Source: Paenibacillus tundrae
GTDB taxonomy: Bacteria; Bacillota; Bacilli; Paenibacillales; Paenibacillaceae
Reading direction: 5' to 3'
Assembly (NCBI RefSeq): GCF_036884255.1
Contig: NZ_CP145605.1
Coordinates: 1,426,001-1,490,000 of the forward strand
Length of the DNA: 64,000 bases
Position numbers and translations under genes: made by a program. The notes below the pieces were generated by a model. The model did not search any database. It saw nothing but the letters and a program-made list of their open reading frames with translations, and was not told where the DNA came from. Positions 36,126-45,910 of the stretch are shown here, in pieces. The stretch's first letter is position 1, and each line of letters starts with the position of its first letter.

Positions 36126-39100
36126 ATGATGATCGATCGTCGATTAAAACGCGGCATAGCTGTATCCCTTATTCTAGCGATGCTATTCACTCTTGTAAGT
36201 TTCCCATTGAGTGCAGATGCAAGCAGTGCGAATTATTCAATTGCAAACGACTTTATGAAATATTCTATCAATTCAAAAACAGGTGGATTTTCGATTGAAA
36301 CCGTGGATGGTCATCCACAAAAAGCGTTTGACAACAATATTCCGCTTCTCTATAAGGAAGATACGGCAAGAAGCAACGGAACATCCTTTACTACCGTTCG
36401 TATCGATGGAAAAGATTATATTTTCGGTCAGGAATATGGATGGTTCGGAATAGATACTAAGCTTCATGAACCTGTTGTCTCTGAACAAAATAGACTTTTG
36501 ACGATTGCATGGGATATCAAGGGTTACACGATCACACAAAAGGTTTCCATTTCTACTGACCCTAATAACTCGCGGGTTGGAAACGTTGGTATTTCATATG
36601 ATGTGGTCAATAATAATAGCAAAGCCGGAACGGTAGGTATTCGTCTCCTTCTAGATAACGCGCTTGGTTCAAATATTGATGCACCTCATGTGCTCGTGAA
36701 TCCAAAACAACCGACCATCGTGGAAACAGAATACAGTGGTGAAAACCTGCCACAACAAATTAGATATGTGGATTCTCTTTCAGCTTCAGACAAAATGGCC
36801 TACGCCCTTTTGTCTGGTTGGAGTGGGAACAAAGATGTAAATGTGGATAAAGTTATTGTTGGACATTGGGTTAATCTTGCAAATACAAGATACGATTATA
36901 CACCGAATCCTAACGTTGACTTTACGAACTATTCAAACAAATATTTAGTGCCTGATACGGCAACAGCATATTATTGGAATGAAAAACCGATTGAGGCAGG
37001 CGAAGTGAGAATTTCAGAATTGTTATATGGTGTGGGTAACTTTTCTGATCAAACACAAAAGAAAGAGGTAGCAATCGGGATCCAGACAGATAAAGTTCAA
37101 GTGAATGAAGGCAAAGATGGATATCTAAACGATGGTAAGTTTAAAGCAACAGTAACCATTGATAATAGTGTTACAGGAGCTAAAGAACTAATAGAACCGG
37201 TGGTTACCCTTACTCTTGATGAGGGACTTACTTTTGCAGCGACGAATACAAGAGAATATACGGTGAGAATTTCTGGTGGATTAAACATTGGTACTGTATT
37301 TGACATTCCCGATCTAGAAATCATAGCAGAGAAACAATCCATGATTACGGCAAAGCGATTAATAGTTTCGTTAAACGCAACGGCAATTATGGATTCAAGC
37401 ACACATAAATTGGTTGAGTATAGTGCGAATTCAAACATTTTAATTCCCGCGATTGAAGGGGAACTTCCTAATGTCTCATTGAAACATATTTTTCCTTCTG
37501 CAGTTTTTCATGAAGGAGACAAAAATATAACCGTTTCTGGAGATATGAACGAATTGAAACAAGCGATTACAGGAATTGATGGATGGGATCTTTATCTTGT
37601 CTCTGCATCAAGTGGTGCAACTACGTTAATCGACAAAAGAAAAATAAGTTTTGTTGAAGATGGTCAAGCCCTTTCGTTCTCGACAAATGAAAATTTGCCC
37701 GTTGGAAAATATAACATTGAATTCAGATTTACAAATCAACAGTTAATCAGTGCGTTTAAAGAAAAGATTATTTCTACCACTCAAATAGATGTAACTAATA
37801 ATCTGGCGGATAAAAGTGCAAGCTACGGAATTGTTTCACTAGTTCGAATAACAAACTCTTCTAATAATAGACAGTTATATGATTATGTTAATTTTGAAAA
37901 CGAAGATGTAATGAAAAAATTTATCGAGGGTAACATCACTAGAAATGGTATTGTTCATAACAATATAAAATATGTAGAAGATGAAACCGAAATTCTATTG
38001 ACCGTTCGTGGGAAAGTCAGGCTAATGGGTACGGGTGTTAATCGATACTACTCTGCCAGTAAAGCCGATGGCGACATTACGATTAACAACATTTTGACGT
38101 ATGATAGCAACACGCCACTCAAGATGACGGTTACGGACGTTGGCGCAAAATTAGAAGGCGATGGCACCATAAAAGTCATAAACTCTGTTAATGTATGGCA
38201 TAATAAATGGTTTTTTGAAGTTAAAAATGGAGTGAAATACAGCTTGGATGGTGAAGCTGTTTCCGAGGATGAGGCTAAAGCATTAGAACTGAAATTTGGA
38301 GATGCAGGTTCTATGCTACAAAATATTGCAGGATTTTTAATTAATATCAAGTACGGTGTCATGACTCAGGATAAGGAAGACTTCGGAATTAGCTTCGGTG
38401 GAAAGATTTCAATGCCTTTAAAAGCAGCAGATAAAAATAATGGTGAAGAGCATTATGACTACAAGGGCTCCCTTACTGCCGAGATTAGTGATATCCGCTA
38501 TGGTAGTAAAGATAAGAAAATCGGTTTTATTGGTGTCAATACAACACTAGCTGTAGCTCTGCCAGAAGATATATTAGGTCCATTAGTAGGAAATAAAGTG
38601 GGTGCTATGGCAGAAGTAACAATAGATACGATTGATGGAATCTATAAACTAGATTACGGAGTTGCTCTTACCATGCTAGAAGTAGAAGGTTCGCTGGCAT
38701 TCAAAGAGGTTCCTATCAATAATGTTCCGTCTATCATGCTTGACGAACTTACATTCTTCTTGGCAAGTAATACGACGAAAGTTCCGATTGTTACGCCATA
38801 TGTATTTATGACAGGTCTTGGTGGAGGTTTCGGAAATCTTGCAGAGACCATTTCGGGAACATCAGACGGTAAACTTCCCCCCATCACACTTCATCTTCAA
38901 ACAAGGTTATTAATTAATCTGGTTATTGTAGGTGACTTCAAGCTGGAAGCAAAACTATCCGGTCTTAGTCTTGAAGGTACGGGTCGGTTGGCAAAAGATG
39001 ATGAAGGAAGATTACTTAATCTTGAAGCAGGAATGAATGTTCAGTGGATATCGCCATTTCAGCTAAATGCCTTTGGTAATATTAGTATTCATGCCGGGGC

Positions 39101-41816
39101 GGTTCGGGGTGGTATTACGATTAAAATTACTGAAGATTATTTCTATGGTTATGTATACGCAGGATTCTATATTCCAACTTCAGTCCCCATCATAGGAGGA
39201 AAGGAAATTGGAGGCGTTGAGGCAGCTGTTTCATCTGACTTTGTTGGTGCAAACATGAAAGTCATCGGCGTGAAATTTGGCTTTATCTATTATTGGGATG
39301 GCGATTTTAACTTTGGTAGTTCCATCAATCTCGCTTCTAGAGGAAAAGCTGTACACTATGTTCACTCGGAAGAACTGGATGCGAACGGAAATCTTGTGCC
39401 TACCACTGCATTATATGGAACGAATATGAGAAGGCTCACGACAAAGGAAATAGCTAAAACTAGAGCCGGAGATGGCATTACAAAAGAAGTGATCCCAGCA
39501 TCAAAAGATTCACTACTGTTTGAAATCCCACTTCGTGGCCATGTCAAACCTTCTGCATCTGAAATCATAGTCACTAATCCAGCTGGTACTAAATTGACAA
39601 TGGTTGAAGACGATAATAAGGGAAATGGAAACTATCTTGTTCAATCGATGAATGGTAAAAATACGTTGTATATTTCAGTGATTGATCCAGCACTTATTGT
39701 TGGTGGTAACTGGTCCATTTCAGTGACAACACCAAATGTGTATATCGACAATTTTGAAGTGAACAGTGTTGAAAATATCCCGGAGCTTACAGGTATTAAA
39801 ACTACGCATAGTAATAATACGAGCCGTGAGCTTGATGTGTCTTGGACAACGGACGGACAAAGTGCATATTCAGGAGCAGTTAATGTCTATGTCACCAAAG
39901 ATCCATCCATTATGCAAAGCATTGAATCAGATAACATGCAAGACACATCATCATTAATTAGTATTGGTAATCTTGAGCTAGATGAAATTAAATCAGGTTC
40001 TCATGTCTTTACACTTCCGGAGTCTTTCCCTGAAGGGAAGTATTATGTGGTTGCAATGCTTGTTAATCACCTGGGTGGAATGAGTAAGCAGATCACTGCA
40101 TCTCCAATCACTTTTACCAATCCATTACTTCCACAAGAACCTAAATCAGTATCAGCGGAATACAGTGGAGATGGATACGTGAAAGTTAACATCAATGGAA
40201 GTGACCAAACTGCAACCCATTATTTTGTGGCGATTGAAGATGAGAACGGGGTTGAGATTGAGAATTCCTTTGGTCAGTTTCCTATAGACAGTGAAATTAA
40301 GTTGAAACCATTAGAAGACCAAACCAACCTCCCTCTATTAAAGGAAGGCAAGAAGTATTTTATCAAAGTAAAATCCGTTAGAATTGTCGAGTCAGCACTT
40401 AATGCTACGGAATATTATAGCTCTACCAAGGTTGCATCATCGCAAAGCTTTGTTATGCCTGCCATGGGTAAACCTAAGCTTGTCAGTGTTGAAACCAATA
40501 TCGACAAATCAAAAGAAAATTATTATTTAAGGACTGGACAATTAGAGGCAACGTACACGTTCGATCGACCGGTCAAAATGACATTGACCCTGAACAAGGA
40601 AAACAAGAACACGCCTGAAGAATTTAAGACGGTTTGGTCATTTGAAGAAAACCTTGAAGACGGTGAGAATTTGATTGACTTTACTGCAGTTAGTGAAAAT
40701 CATGACACTATTCAAGGTAGCAGATCATCAGGGGCAATAGGTGTTACTGTTGATACAAGTGCACCGATATTACTTTTAGGTGAAGAAGTAGAGCCAAGCC
40801 TTGATAAGGAGCCGGTAGATAATACAGTCAGCAATCAAGTTGTTTTTGTTAGTGCGGACTCAAGCTATAGCTTCCATGGGCTAACAGAGGTATCTGCGTC
40901 ATTAACTTTAAATGGTAGTTCAGAAGGTATTGTGATCCATCCAGACGGGACATTTGTCGTTAATCGTAAGAGTTCAAGTCAAGAACCAAACGAAACTTTA
41001 CAGCTTAAAGCAGTTGACAAAGCTGGAAACGAAACGGTTGTTCCCGTTTATCTTGTGAATCGTGAATTGTCAGAGTTTGAGAGTATTAAACTTATATCTG
41101 ACCTTGAGAACTCGCAGAATCAACCTGATGTGATCGAACTTGGGATTGGCGGAAAAACAGTGCTTTCTGTTAAAGGTCTTCGTCAGGGTGGCGAATTGGA
41201 CTTAAAAGAAGAAGATATTGTATGGGATGTTCTATATAATCAGAACATTATCAAGATTTCACAGGATGGTACCATTGAAGCTTTGGCTCCAGGCGAAACG
41301 GCAATCAAAGTTGGTTATAGACTTTCTGCTTTTGAAGATGAGAATGGGAAAATAGTCTATAAAGAACTGTCAGATGTAATCAACATTCATGTGAAAGATC
41401 TTGGATATCGTTATGAAGTTCGGCAATCACAAGGATTCTCGTTGTTCACCATATATACGGAGATCAATATGGGTAAAGCAACAGTTGTGATTGATGGCAA
41501 GAAACAAACGCTCTTGTATGACAATCTTAAAAAAGCATATATTGGTTCTTCAAGAGAACTTGTCACGGGTGAACAATTAACAGCCAATCTTGTTTTTGAA
41601 CCAACGTTGAAATCTCCTAATCTTCTTCGTGGAGATACGAATGGTAGTGGGGCTGTAGATCGAGCAGACGTTCTGGCGACGATAAAAGCGATATTAAATA
41701 ATGTATACAATGGCTTTAATTCTTCTGAAGACTGGATGAGATCTGATATAAACGGTGATGGTGTTGTTGATATTGTAGATGCACAACTCATACTAATGGA
41801 GGCACTGAGACGATGA
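36126..41816 (+). CDS. Large secreted dockerin-bearing protein (1896 aa)
   Basis: A signal peptide (ending near LSADAS, about residue 33) leads a unique beta-rich region (about 35-325). A DUF11-like segment follows near 330-440. A long stretch (about 600-1080) of alternating hydrophobic/polar strands, such as LVIVGDFKLEAKLSGLSLEG, suggests a beta-barrel or solenoid. Fn3/Ig-like modules come next (about 1230-1650). A Big_2-like domain (ISQDGTIEALAPGETAIKVG) lies near 1720. A type I dockerin forms the end (about 1836-1896) with two calcium loops, DTNGSGAVDRAD and DINGDGVVDIVD. No catalytic module is recognised. AAAGGAGGG lies within the previous gene's end. Its own stop overlaps the next start. 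Confidence 0.88.
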   Translation: MMIDRRLKRGIAVSLILAMLFTLVSFPLSADASSANYSIANDFMKYSINSKTGGFSIETVDGHPQKAFDNNIPLLYKEDTARSNGTSFTTVRIDGKDYIFGQEYGWFGIDTKLHEPVVSEQNRLLTIAWDIKGYTITQKVSISTDPNNSRVGNVGISYDVVNNNSKAGTVGIRLLLDNALGSNIDAPHVLVNPKQPTIVETEYSGENLPQQIRYVDSLSASDKMAYALLSGWSGNKDVNVDKVIVGHWVNLANTRYDYTPNPNVDFTNYSNKYLVPDTATAYYWNEKPIEAGEVRISELLYGVGNFSDQTQKKEVAIGIQTDKVQVNEGKDGYLNDGKFKATVTIDNSVTGAKELIEPVVTLTLDEGLTFAATNTREYTVRISGGLNIGTVFDIPDLEIIAEKQSMITAKRLIVSLNATAIMDSSTHKLVEYSANSNILIPAIEGELPNVSLKHIFPSAVFHEGDKNITVSGDMNELKQAITGIDGWDLYLVSASSGATTLIDKRKISFVEDGQALSFSTNENLPVGKYNIEFRFTNQQLISAFKEKIISTTQIDVTNNLADKSASYGIVSLVRITNSSNNRQLYDYVNFENEDVMKKFIEGNITRNGIVHNNIKYVEDETEILLTVRGKVRLMGTGVNRYYSASKADGDITINNILTYDSNTPLKMTVTDVGAKLEGDGTIKVINSVNVWHNKWFFEVKNGVKYSLDGEAVSEDEAKALELKFGDAGSMLQNIAGFLINIKYGVMTQDKEDFGISFGGKISMPLKAADKNNGEEHYDYKGSLTAEISDIRYGSKDKKIGFIGVNTTLAVALPEDILGPLVGNKVGAMAEVTIDTIDGIYKLDYGVALTMLEVEGSLAFKEVPINNVPSIMLDELTFFLASNTTKVPIVTPYVFMTGLGGGFGNLAETISGTSDGKLPPITLHLQTRLLINLVIVGDFKLEAKLSGLSLEGTGRLAKDDEGRLLNLEAGMNVQWISPFQLNAFGNISIHAGAVRGGITIKITEDYFYGYVYAGFYIPTSVPIIGGKEIGGVEAAVSSDFVGANMKVIGVKFGFIYYWDGDFNFGSSINLASRGKAVHYVHSEELDANGNLVPTTALYGTNMRRLTTKEIAKTRAGDGITKEVIPASKDSLLFEIPLRGHVKPSASEIIVTNPAGTKLTMVEDDNKGNGNYLVQSMNGKNTLYISVIDPALIVGGNWSISVTTPNVYIDNFEVNSVENIPELTGIKTTHSNNTSRELDVSWTTDGQSAYSGAVNVYVTKDPSIMQSIESDNMQDTSSLISIGNLELDEIKSGSHVFTLPESFPEGKYYVVAMLVNHLGGMSKQITASPITFTNPLLPQEPKSVSAEYSGDGYVKVNINGSDQTATHYFVAIEDENGVEIENSFGQFPIDSEIKLKPLEDQTNLPLLKEGKKYFIKVKSVRIVESALNATEYYSSTKVASSQSFVMPAMGKPKLVSVETNIDKSKENYYLRTGQLEATYTFDRPVKMTLTLNKENKNTPEEFKTVWSFEENLEDGENLIDFTAVSENHDTIQGSRSSGAIGVTVDTSAPILLLGEEVEPSLDKEPVDNTVSNQVVFVSADSSYSFHGLTEVSASLTLNGSSEGIVIHPDGTFVVNRKSSSQEPNETLQLKAVDKAGNETVVPVYLVNRELSEFESIKLISDLENSQNQPDVIELGIGGKTVLSVKGLRQGGELDLKEEDIVWDVLYNQNIIKISQDGTIEALAPGETAIKVGYRLSAFEDENGKIVYKELSDVINIHVKDLGYRYEVRQSQGFSLFTIYTEINMGKATVVIDGKKQTLLYDNLKKAYIGSSRELVTGEQLTANLVFEPTLKSPNLLRGDTNGSGAVDRADVLATIKAILNNVYNGFNSSEDWMRSDINGDGVVDIVDAQLILMEALRR

Positions 41817-43471
41817 TGAAACAATTGAAAGTGATATTGTGCATGCTACTTCTGGTAGCTATTCTACCATCATACGTCTACGGGGCAGACGATGCTGCTG
41901 ACCTTAGTTATCGTGTGGACATCACAGTAACTGACAGCTCTGGTTCTCCAAAATCTTCATTTGATGTTGGAGAGAACATATTTGTGAAACTAAGTCTTGC
42001 ATATACTGGTGCGGGTAAAGCGCCGGTATATGGTTTTCAAGGAAAGCTACACTTTGATTCTTACGTTGTAAAAAACACGAGTGTCAAAATGGAAAAGGAC
42101 ATTTCAATGAATTATTCCTATGGTGACATCAATTATGTATTTCTCGATATGACCGCCAACGGTAAAGATGATGAAATTATGAAAAATATCGGAACTGCTG
42201 TCTTCCAAGCTAGAAATAACGGAACGTTCGATTTTTCTTTAAGTAACTTTCTCATCACGAATAAAGATGCAACCCTGAGGGGAATTGAACCGTTTGAAGA
42301 TGTACAAATTGTGGTCGGTTCTGGTGTAAAGGAAATCTCTAAGTCTTCACTATATGAAGACATTGAGGCTGCAAAAGCTTATCTTGCTTCAGTTACGATT
42401 GCGGATAATCCCAAAGTCATATATTATCCAGACTTTTGGTATACAACAAAATCCGCTCAAAATCTAAGAAGTGCGATTTCTAAGGCTGAGACTGTCTTTG
42501 AGAATGAAAACGCGTTGGATACGGAAATTTCTGAAGCAATAGATTTGCTTGAGATTGCATTTTCTAATTTTAAGAATTCGAAAATTGTAGGCCCGAAACG
42601 TTGGGTTATCACGGACGAGGATTCTAACGCTTCTAATGGTGGTTCTAATGCTTCTAGTGGTTCTAGTGGTTCTGGGGGCCCTAAACAACATCAGCTTAAC
42701 TATACGGTTAACGCTTCTGTAAAAGGCGGGAATGGTAACATTGCTGATGGCTTTGAAAATCAAACGATTCGTGCATCAACCTCTGCCACGATCAGAGTGA
42801 TTCCTGATGAAGGGTATGAAACAGAATATATCATTGTCAACGGCGAAAAATTCATAGGTCGTGACATTTATACCATTCCAGAGATTAGTCGTGACACAAC
42901 TGTAGTTGTTACATTTGTAAGAAAGACTCCTTTTACAGATATAGCACATGACGATTGGTTCTATTTTTCTGCAAGATATGTTTACAATGCGGGGCTATTC
43001 ACAGGAACTTCTGAAACAGAATTTTCACCCTCAAGGAACATGAGTCGTGCAATGCTTGCTACTGCACTGTATCGTATGGAAAATCAACCTAGTGTTAAAT
43101 TTGCAGATGTGTTCTCAGACGTTCAAAGTGGTCGTTGGTATTCAGATCCTATTATTTGGGCAAACGAAAGCAAAATCGTTAACGGATATGGTAAGGGGAT
43201 ATTCGCTCCTAATGTTTCAATCACTCGTGAGCAAATTGCGGTTATGCTCTATCGATACGCAGAGAGTAAAGGGTTGAACCTGCAGAGCGAAATTTCAACT
43301 CTTAGCTTCAAAGATGCAGATAAAATTTCAGCCTTTGCCAAAGAGTCAATTCATTGGGCTGTGTCAAAGGGCATTATGAATGGTAATTCTGATCGTACTC
43401 TGAATCCTTCCGGTCTTGCAACCAGAGCAGAAGTTGCTACGATGATTCAAAGGTTCAAAGAATTAGAATAA
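41813..43471 (+). CDS. Cohesin-like SLH surface anchor protein (552 aa)
   Basis: A likely wall-anchored scaffold for the upstream dockerin protein. A signal peptide (about 1-24) precedes a cohesin-like beta-sandwich (about 28-170; VDITVTDSSGSPKSSFDVGENIFVKLSL, then YGFQGKLHFDSYVVK). A helical FIVAR-like segment follows (about 172-255). Then a Ser/Asn/Gly linker (about 264-288), an InlB-B/Bacterial-repeat-like domain (about 292-368, ending TTVVVTF), and three SLH repeats (about 370-552) with SRAM, TREQ and TRAE motifs. SLH repeats bind pyruvylated wall polymer. ATG 41813 overlaps the preceding TGA, so translation is coupled. No LPXTG motif. Confidence 0.87.
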   Translation: MMKQLKVILCMLLLVAILPSYVYGADDAADLSYRVDITVTDSSGSPKSSFDVGENIFVKLSLAYTGAGKAPVYGFQGKLHFDSYVVKNTSVKMEKDISMNYSYGDINYVFLDMTANGKDDEIMKNIGTAVFQARNNGTFDFSLSNFLITNKDATLRGIEPFEDVQIVVGSGVKEISKSSLYEDIEAAKAYLASVTIADNPKVIYYPDFWYTTKSAQNLRSAISKAETVFENENALDTEISEAIDLLEIAFSNFKNSKIVGPKRWVITDEDSNASNGGSNASSGSSGSGGPKQHQLNYTVNASVKGGNGNIADGFENQTIRASTSATIRVIPDEGYETEYIIVNGEKFIGRDIYTIPEISRDTTVVVTFVRKTPFTDIAHDDWFYFSARYVYNAGLFTGTSETEFSPSRNMSRAMLATALYRMENQPSVKFADVFSDVQSGRWYSDPIIWANESKIVNGYGKGIFAPNVSITREQIAVMLYRYAESKGLNLQSEISTLSFKDADKISAFAKESIHWAVSKGIMNGNSDRTLNPSGLATRAEVATMIQRFKELE

Positions 43472-43516
43472 ATTGAACTAAGATTAGTTAAATATAGAAG
43501 CATTTTAAATTGATAT

Positions 43517-43563
43517 AAACCAAACTGACATAGAGCTTTTCTTTGTCGGCTTGGTTTTTTTTC
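43517..43563 (+). terminator. Terminator of the surface operon
   Basis: AAACCAAACTGACA (43517-43530) pairs with TGTCGGCTTGGTTT (43544-43557), followed by a long T run. Confidence 0.85.
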
Positions 43564-43896
43564 TGTGAACCTTCAATTATAAAAGCTATGTTATTCTATA
43601 ATATGGAGAAACAGCGTGAGAAGGCGCGTGTACCACATCAAAACGTCAATAGCTAACGCAACTGTTTAAAGAAATGAATGGATCGCTTTAATAGAACTGC
43701 TATAATTAGTTGAAACATTCTCTGATGTGGTTTCGTAACTTAAGTAGCATTCAATCTTTTACATATTATTATATAATTTATTATCTTAAGGCTGCTGTTG
43801 GTGGAATTAGAGTTGTGAAAAAAGATGATATTCTATGAAAAGCATCTACAGGTGAATAGCACGGGGTAAGATAAACGGAATAAAGGAGGAAGTTCG
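43564..43896. other. Intergenic region after the surface operon
   Basis: About 330 nt without a gene. It contains a 9-bp inverted pair ACCACATCA (43631-43639) / TGATGTGGT (43723-43731) about 80 nt apart. No named element recognised. Confidence 0.3.
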
Positions 43897-44133
43897 TTGA
43901 GAAAAAGTACGAAATGGGTATTATGGATATTAGGTTTAATGCTCGCTGCGATTTTTATTAATTTTTACATGAATCTATATAGCTTGGGTTTTGCTTTAAT
44001 TGGGGTGCTGTTTATGGTATTTACGGGATGGGGCTTTCTGGTCAAGCTGAAGAATGACGTTCGCCAGCACGAGGATCATCATAGAAGAATGCATGAATCT
44101 GTGAACGATGATATTGAGAGGTACACCAGGTAA
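43897..44133 (+). CDS. Small two-helix membrane protein of unknown function
   Basis: These 78 residues hold two adjacent hydrophobic helices (about 6-26 and 29-50) and a charged, His-rich C-terminal tail (KNDVRQHEDHHRRMHES). The start is TTG, supported by AAAGGAGGAAG 5-6 nt upstream. No domain is recognised. It is transcribed alone and followed by a terminator. Confidence 0.65.
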   Translation: MRKSTKWVLWILGLMLAAIFINFYMNLYSLGFALIGVLFMVFTGWGFLVKLKNDVRQHEDHHRRMHESVNDDIERYTR

Positions 44134-44211
44134 ATTAACGATCTAGGTACCTGACATGAAATAAGAGGTACTAAGCCCGCGTAACAAATTAAATCGTATA
44201 ATGAAAGAGTA

Positions 44212-44236
44212 GGGACTCCCGTTAGGGAGTCTTTTT
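44212..44236 (+). terminator. Intrinsic terminator
   Basis: GACTCCC (44214-44220), GTTA loop, GGGAGTC (44225-44231), T5. Confidence 0.85.
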
Positions 44237-44367
44237 AACTTTATAGGTTGAGAATAAAAAACTTTTATGAGAATTACATATTGCTCTACAAAGAAAATAT
44301 AAGTAATATAAACATATGAATAAGTGCTCATGTATTTAAGTGTAAAATGATAATGGAGATGATACAT

Positions 44368-45411
44368 ATGTACGATGTATTGGTAATCGGAGCTGGGCAA
44401 GCAGGGTTAGCAGCAGGTTATTATCTCAAACAATCAGGTTTAACCTTCTTGATCGTTGATGCTGGAAGGTCTATTGGACAATCTTGGCGTAACCGGTACG
44501 ACTCTTTGCAGCTCTTCACTCCAAGAATGTATGATGAGTTACCTGGAATGCAACTGGAAGGAGATCGTCATGGCTTGCCGAGTAAAGATGAAATTGCAGA
44601 TTATTTTGAGAAGTATGCTGAACAAATGCAGCTTCCGATCATGTTGAATTGTGCAATTACCCGTCTCTCTATAGAAGATGAAGTTTATTATGCGGAAACT
44701 ACAGCGGGAACGATTACAGCGCGCGATGTTATCATTGCAACTGGGCCTTTCCAGGTTAAAAATGTACCTAGCTTTGCGAATTCATTATCTGAAGAAATTG
44801 TTCAACTTCATTCCTCGGAATATAAAAACCGCTCTCAATTGGTTCCGGGAACAACAGTTGTCGCTGGTGGCGGCAATTCAGGTGCCCAGATTGCAGTAGA
44901 GTTAGCATCAGATGATAGACAAATAGTGTACATATCCCTAGCTCGACAGATCACATTTAAGCCATTACATATCATGAAACGAAGTATATTTTGGTATTTG
45001 GAAAAGAACGGATTGTTACGTGCGGGTACTGAACGTATGAAGGGGAAGTGGTTACGCAATCAGCCTGAGTATGTATACGGCTACGAGTTAAAAGAGCTGA
45101 TTGCCAAAGGCCGAGTGAACATGCGTCCACGTGTTACCAATGCGATAGGGGATCGTATCCTATACGAGGATGGTAGTGAGACGCGGGTCAACAACATTAT
45201 TTGGGCAACGGGTTTTCAGCGTAATGATCGTTGGATTGATGTTCAAAATGCTTTTGATTCCGATAGGGGAGTCTTGCACGAGGGAGGCGTATCGCCAGTT
45301 GCTGGTCTGTACTTTGTAGGATTACCTTGGCAAACATCACGTGGTTCAGCGTTGCTAGGCTGGGTTAAATACGATGCTGAGAGCATCGTGCATGCTGTCC
45401 TTCAGAGGTAA
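44368..45411 (+). CDS. FAD/NAD(P)-dependent monooxygenase-like oxidoreductase
   Basis: A 347-residue single-polypeptide flavoprotein of the YczU/CzcO or flavin-containing monooxygenase type. The FAD Rossmann motif DVLVIGAGQAGLAAGYYL is at the N terminus. A second NADPH-binding loop VVAGGGNSGAQIAVEL is near residue 165, and the ATG-containing strand IIWATGFQRND is near 280. Substrate cannot be predicted. The start at 44368 has GGAG 9 nt upstream; the ORF's earlier ATGs lie before the ribosome site. It may be co-transcribed with the lipoprotein 55 nt downstream. Confidence 0.83.
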   Translation: MYDVLVIGAGQAGLAAGYYLKQSGLTFLIVDAGRSIGQSWRNRYDSLQLFTPRMYDELPGMQLEGDRHGLPSKDEIADYFEKYAEQMQLPIMLNCAITRLSIEDEVYYAETTAGTITARDVIIATGPFQVKNVPSFANSLSEEIVQLHSSEYKNRSQLVPGTTVVAGGGNSGAQIAVELASDDRQIVYISLARQITFKPLHIMKRSIFWYLEKNGLLRAGTERMKGKWLRNQPEYVYGYELKELIAKGRVNMRPRVTNAIGDRILYEDGSETRVNNIIWATGFQRNDRWIDVQNAFDSDRGVLHEGGVSPVAGLYFVGLPWQTSRGSALLGWVKYDAESIVHAVLQR

Positions 45412-45466
45412 AACGAACGAATATGACATCTCATATTTTGGGTAAATACCTAAAAGGAGGGATCAT

Positions 45467-45814
45467 ATGAAACGAATCAAAATGGCGTGCATGATTTGTA
45501 GTCTATTACTAGTATTCATTTTATCAGCTTGTGGTGACGATAATATTCTACACGGGAAGAGTGACCACTGGGATGTGTCCCTTCAGAGATCAACAGGGGT
45601 TTATAGTATTACTTATATCGGTGATGAAACGTATATAAGAGATTTTGTATTTGATCTTACCGGCACGAATATAAATCAACAGGGCAGTTCACTCTCAGAA
45701 CAAAAGAAACCATTTAAGATGTCGGGAACGATTACGAATACGGAAGACACGAAAGATCCTCTTGAATTCAAAATGAGTTGGAATAATCAAAGCGAGAGTG
45801 TAACCTTTGAGTAG
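45467..45814 (+). CDS. Small putative lipoprotein
   Basis: A 115-residue protein with a lipoprotein signal peptide and lipobox LSAC (Cys22), then about 90 residues of beta-rich sequence without a known domain. AAAGGAGGGATCAT precedes the ATG. Exported and membrane-anchored by inference; function unknown. A hairpin (CAAAGCGAGAG 45788-45798 / CTCTCGCTTTG 45815-45825) overlaps the end of the gene and may act as a terminator, though it lacks a T run. Confidence 0.7.
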   Translation: MKRIKMACMICSLLLVFILSACGDDNILHGKSDHWDVSLQRSTGVYSITYIGDETYIRDFVFDLTGTNINQQGSSLSEQKKPFKMSGTITNTEDTKDPLEFKMSWNNQSESVTFE

Positions 45815-45910
45815 CTCTCGCTTTGGGAGGTGTTACAGTTTGGAGTGGTCACAACTATGGATTGCGTGGGTATGCATGTATAATGGGACGGCTTCTTGCA
45901 CTTGTGAGAC

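Noticed and set aside
27244..43471. A full cellulosome locus
   Set aside because: Only one cohesin-like and one dockerin domain are seen, with no glycoside hydrolase or carbohydrate-binding module, so the classical term does not fit.
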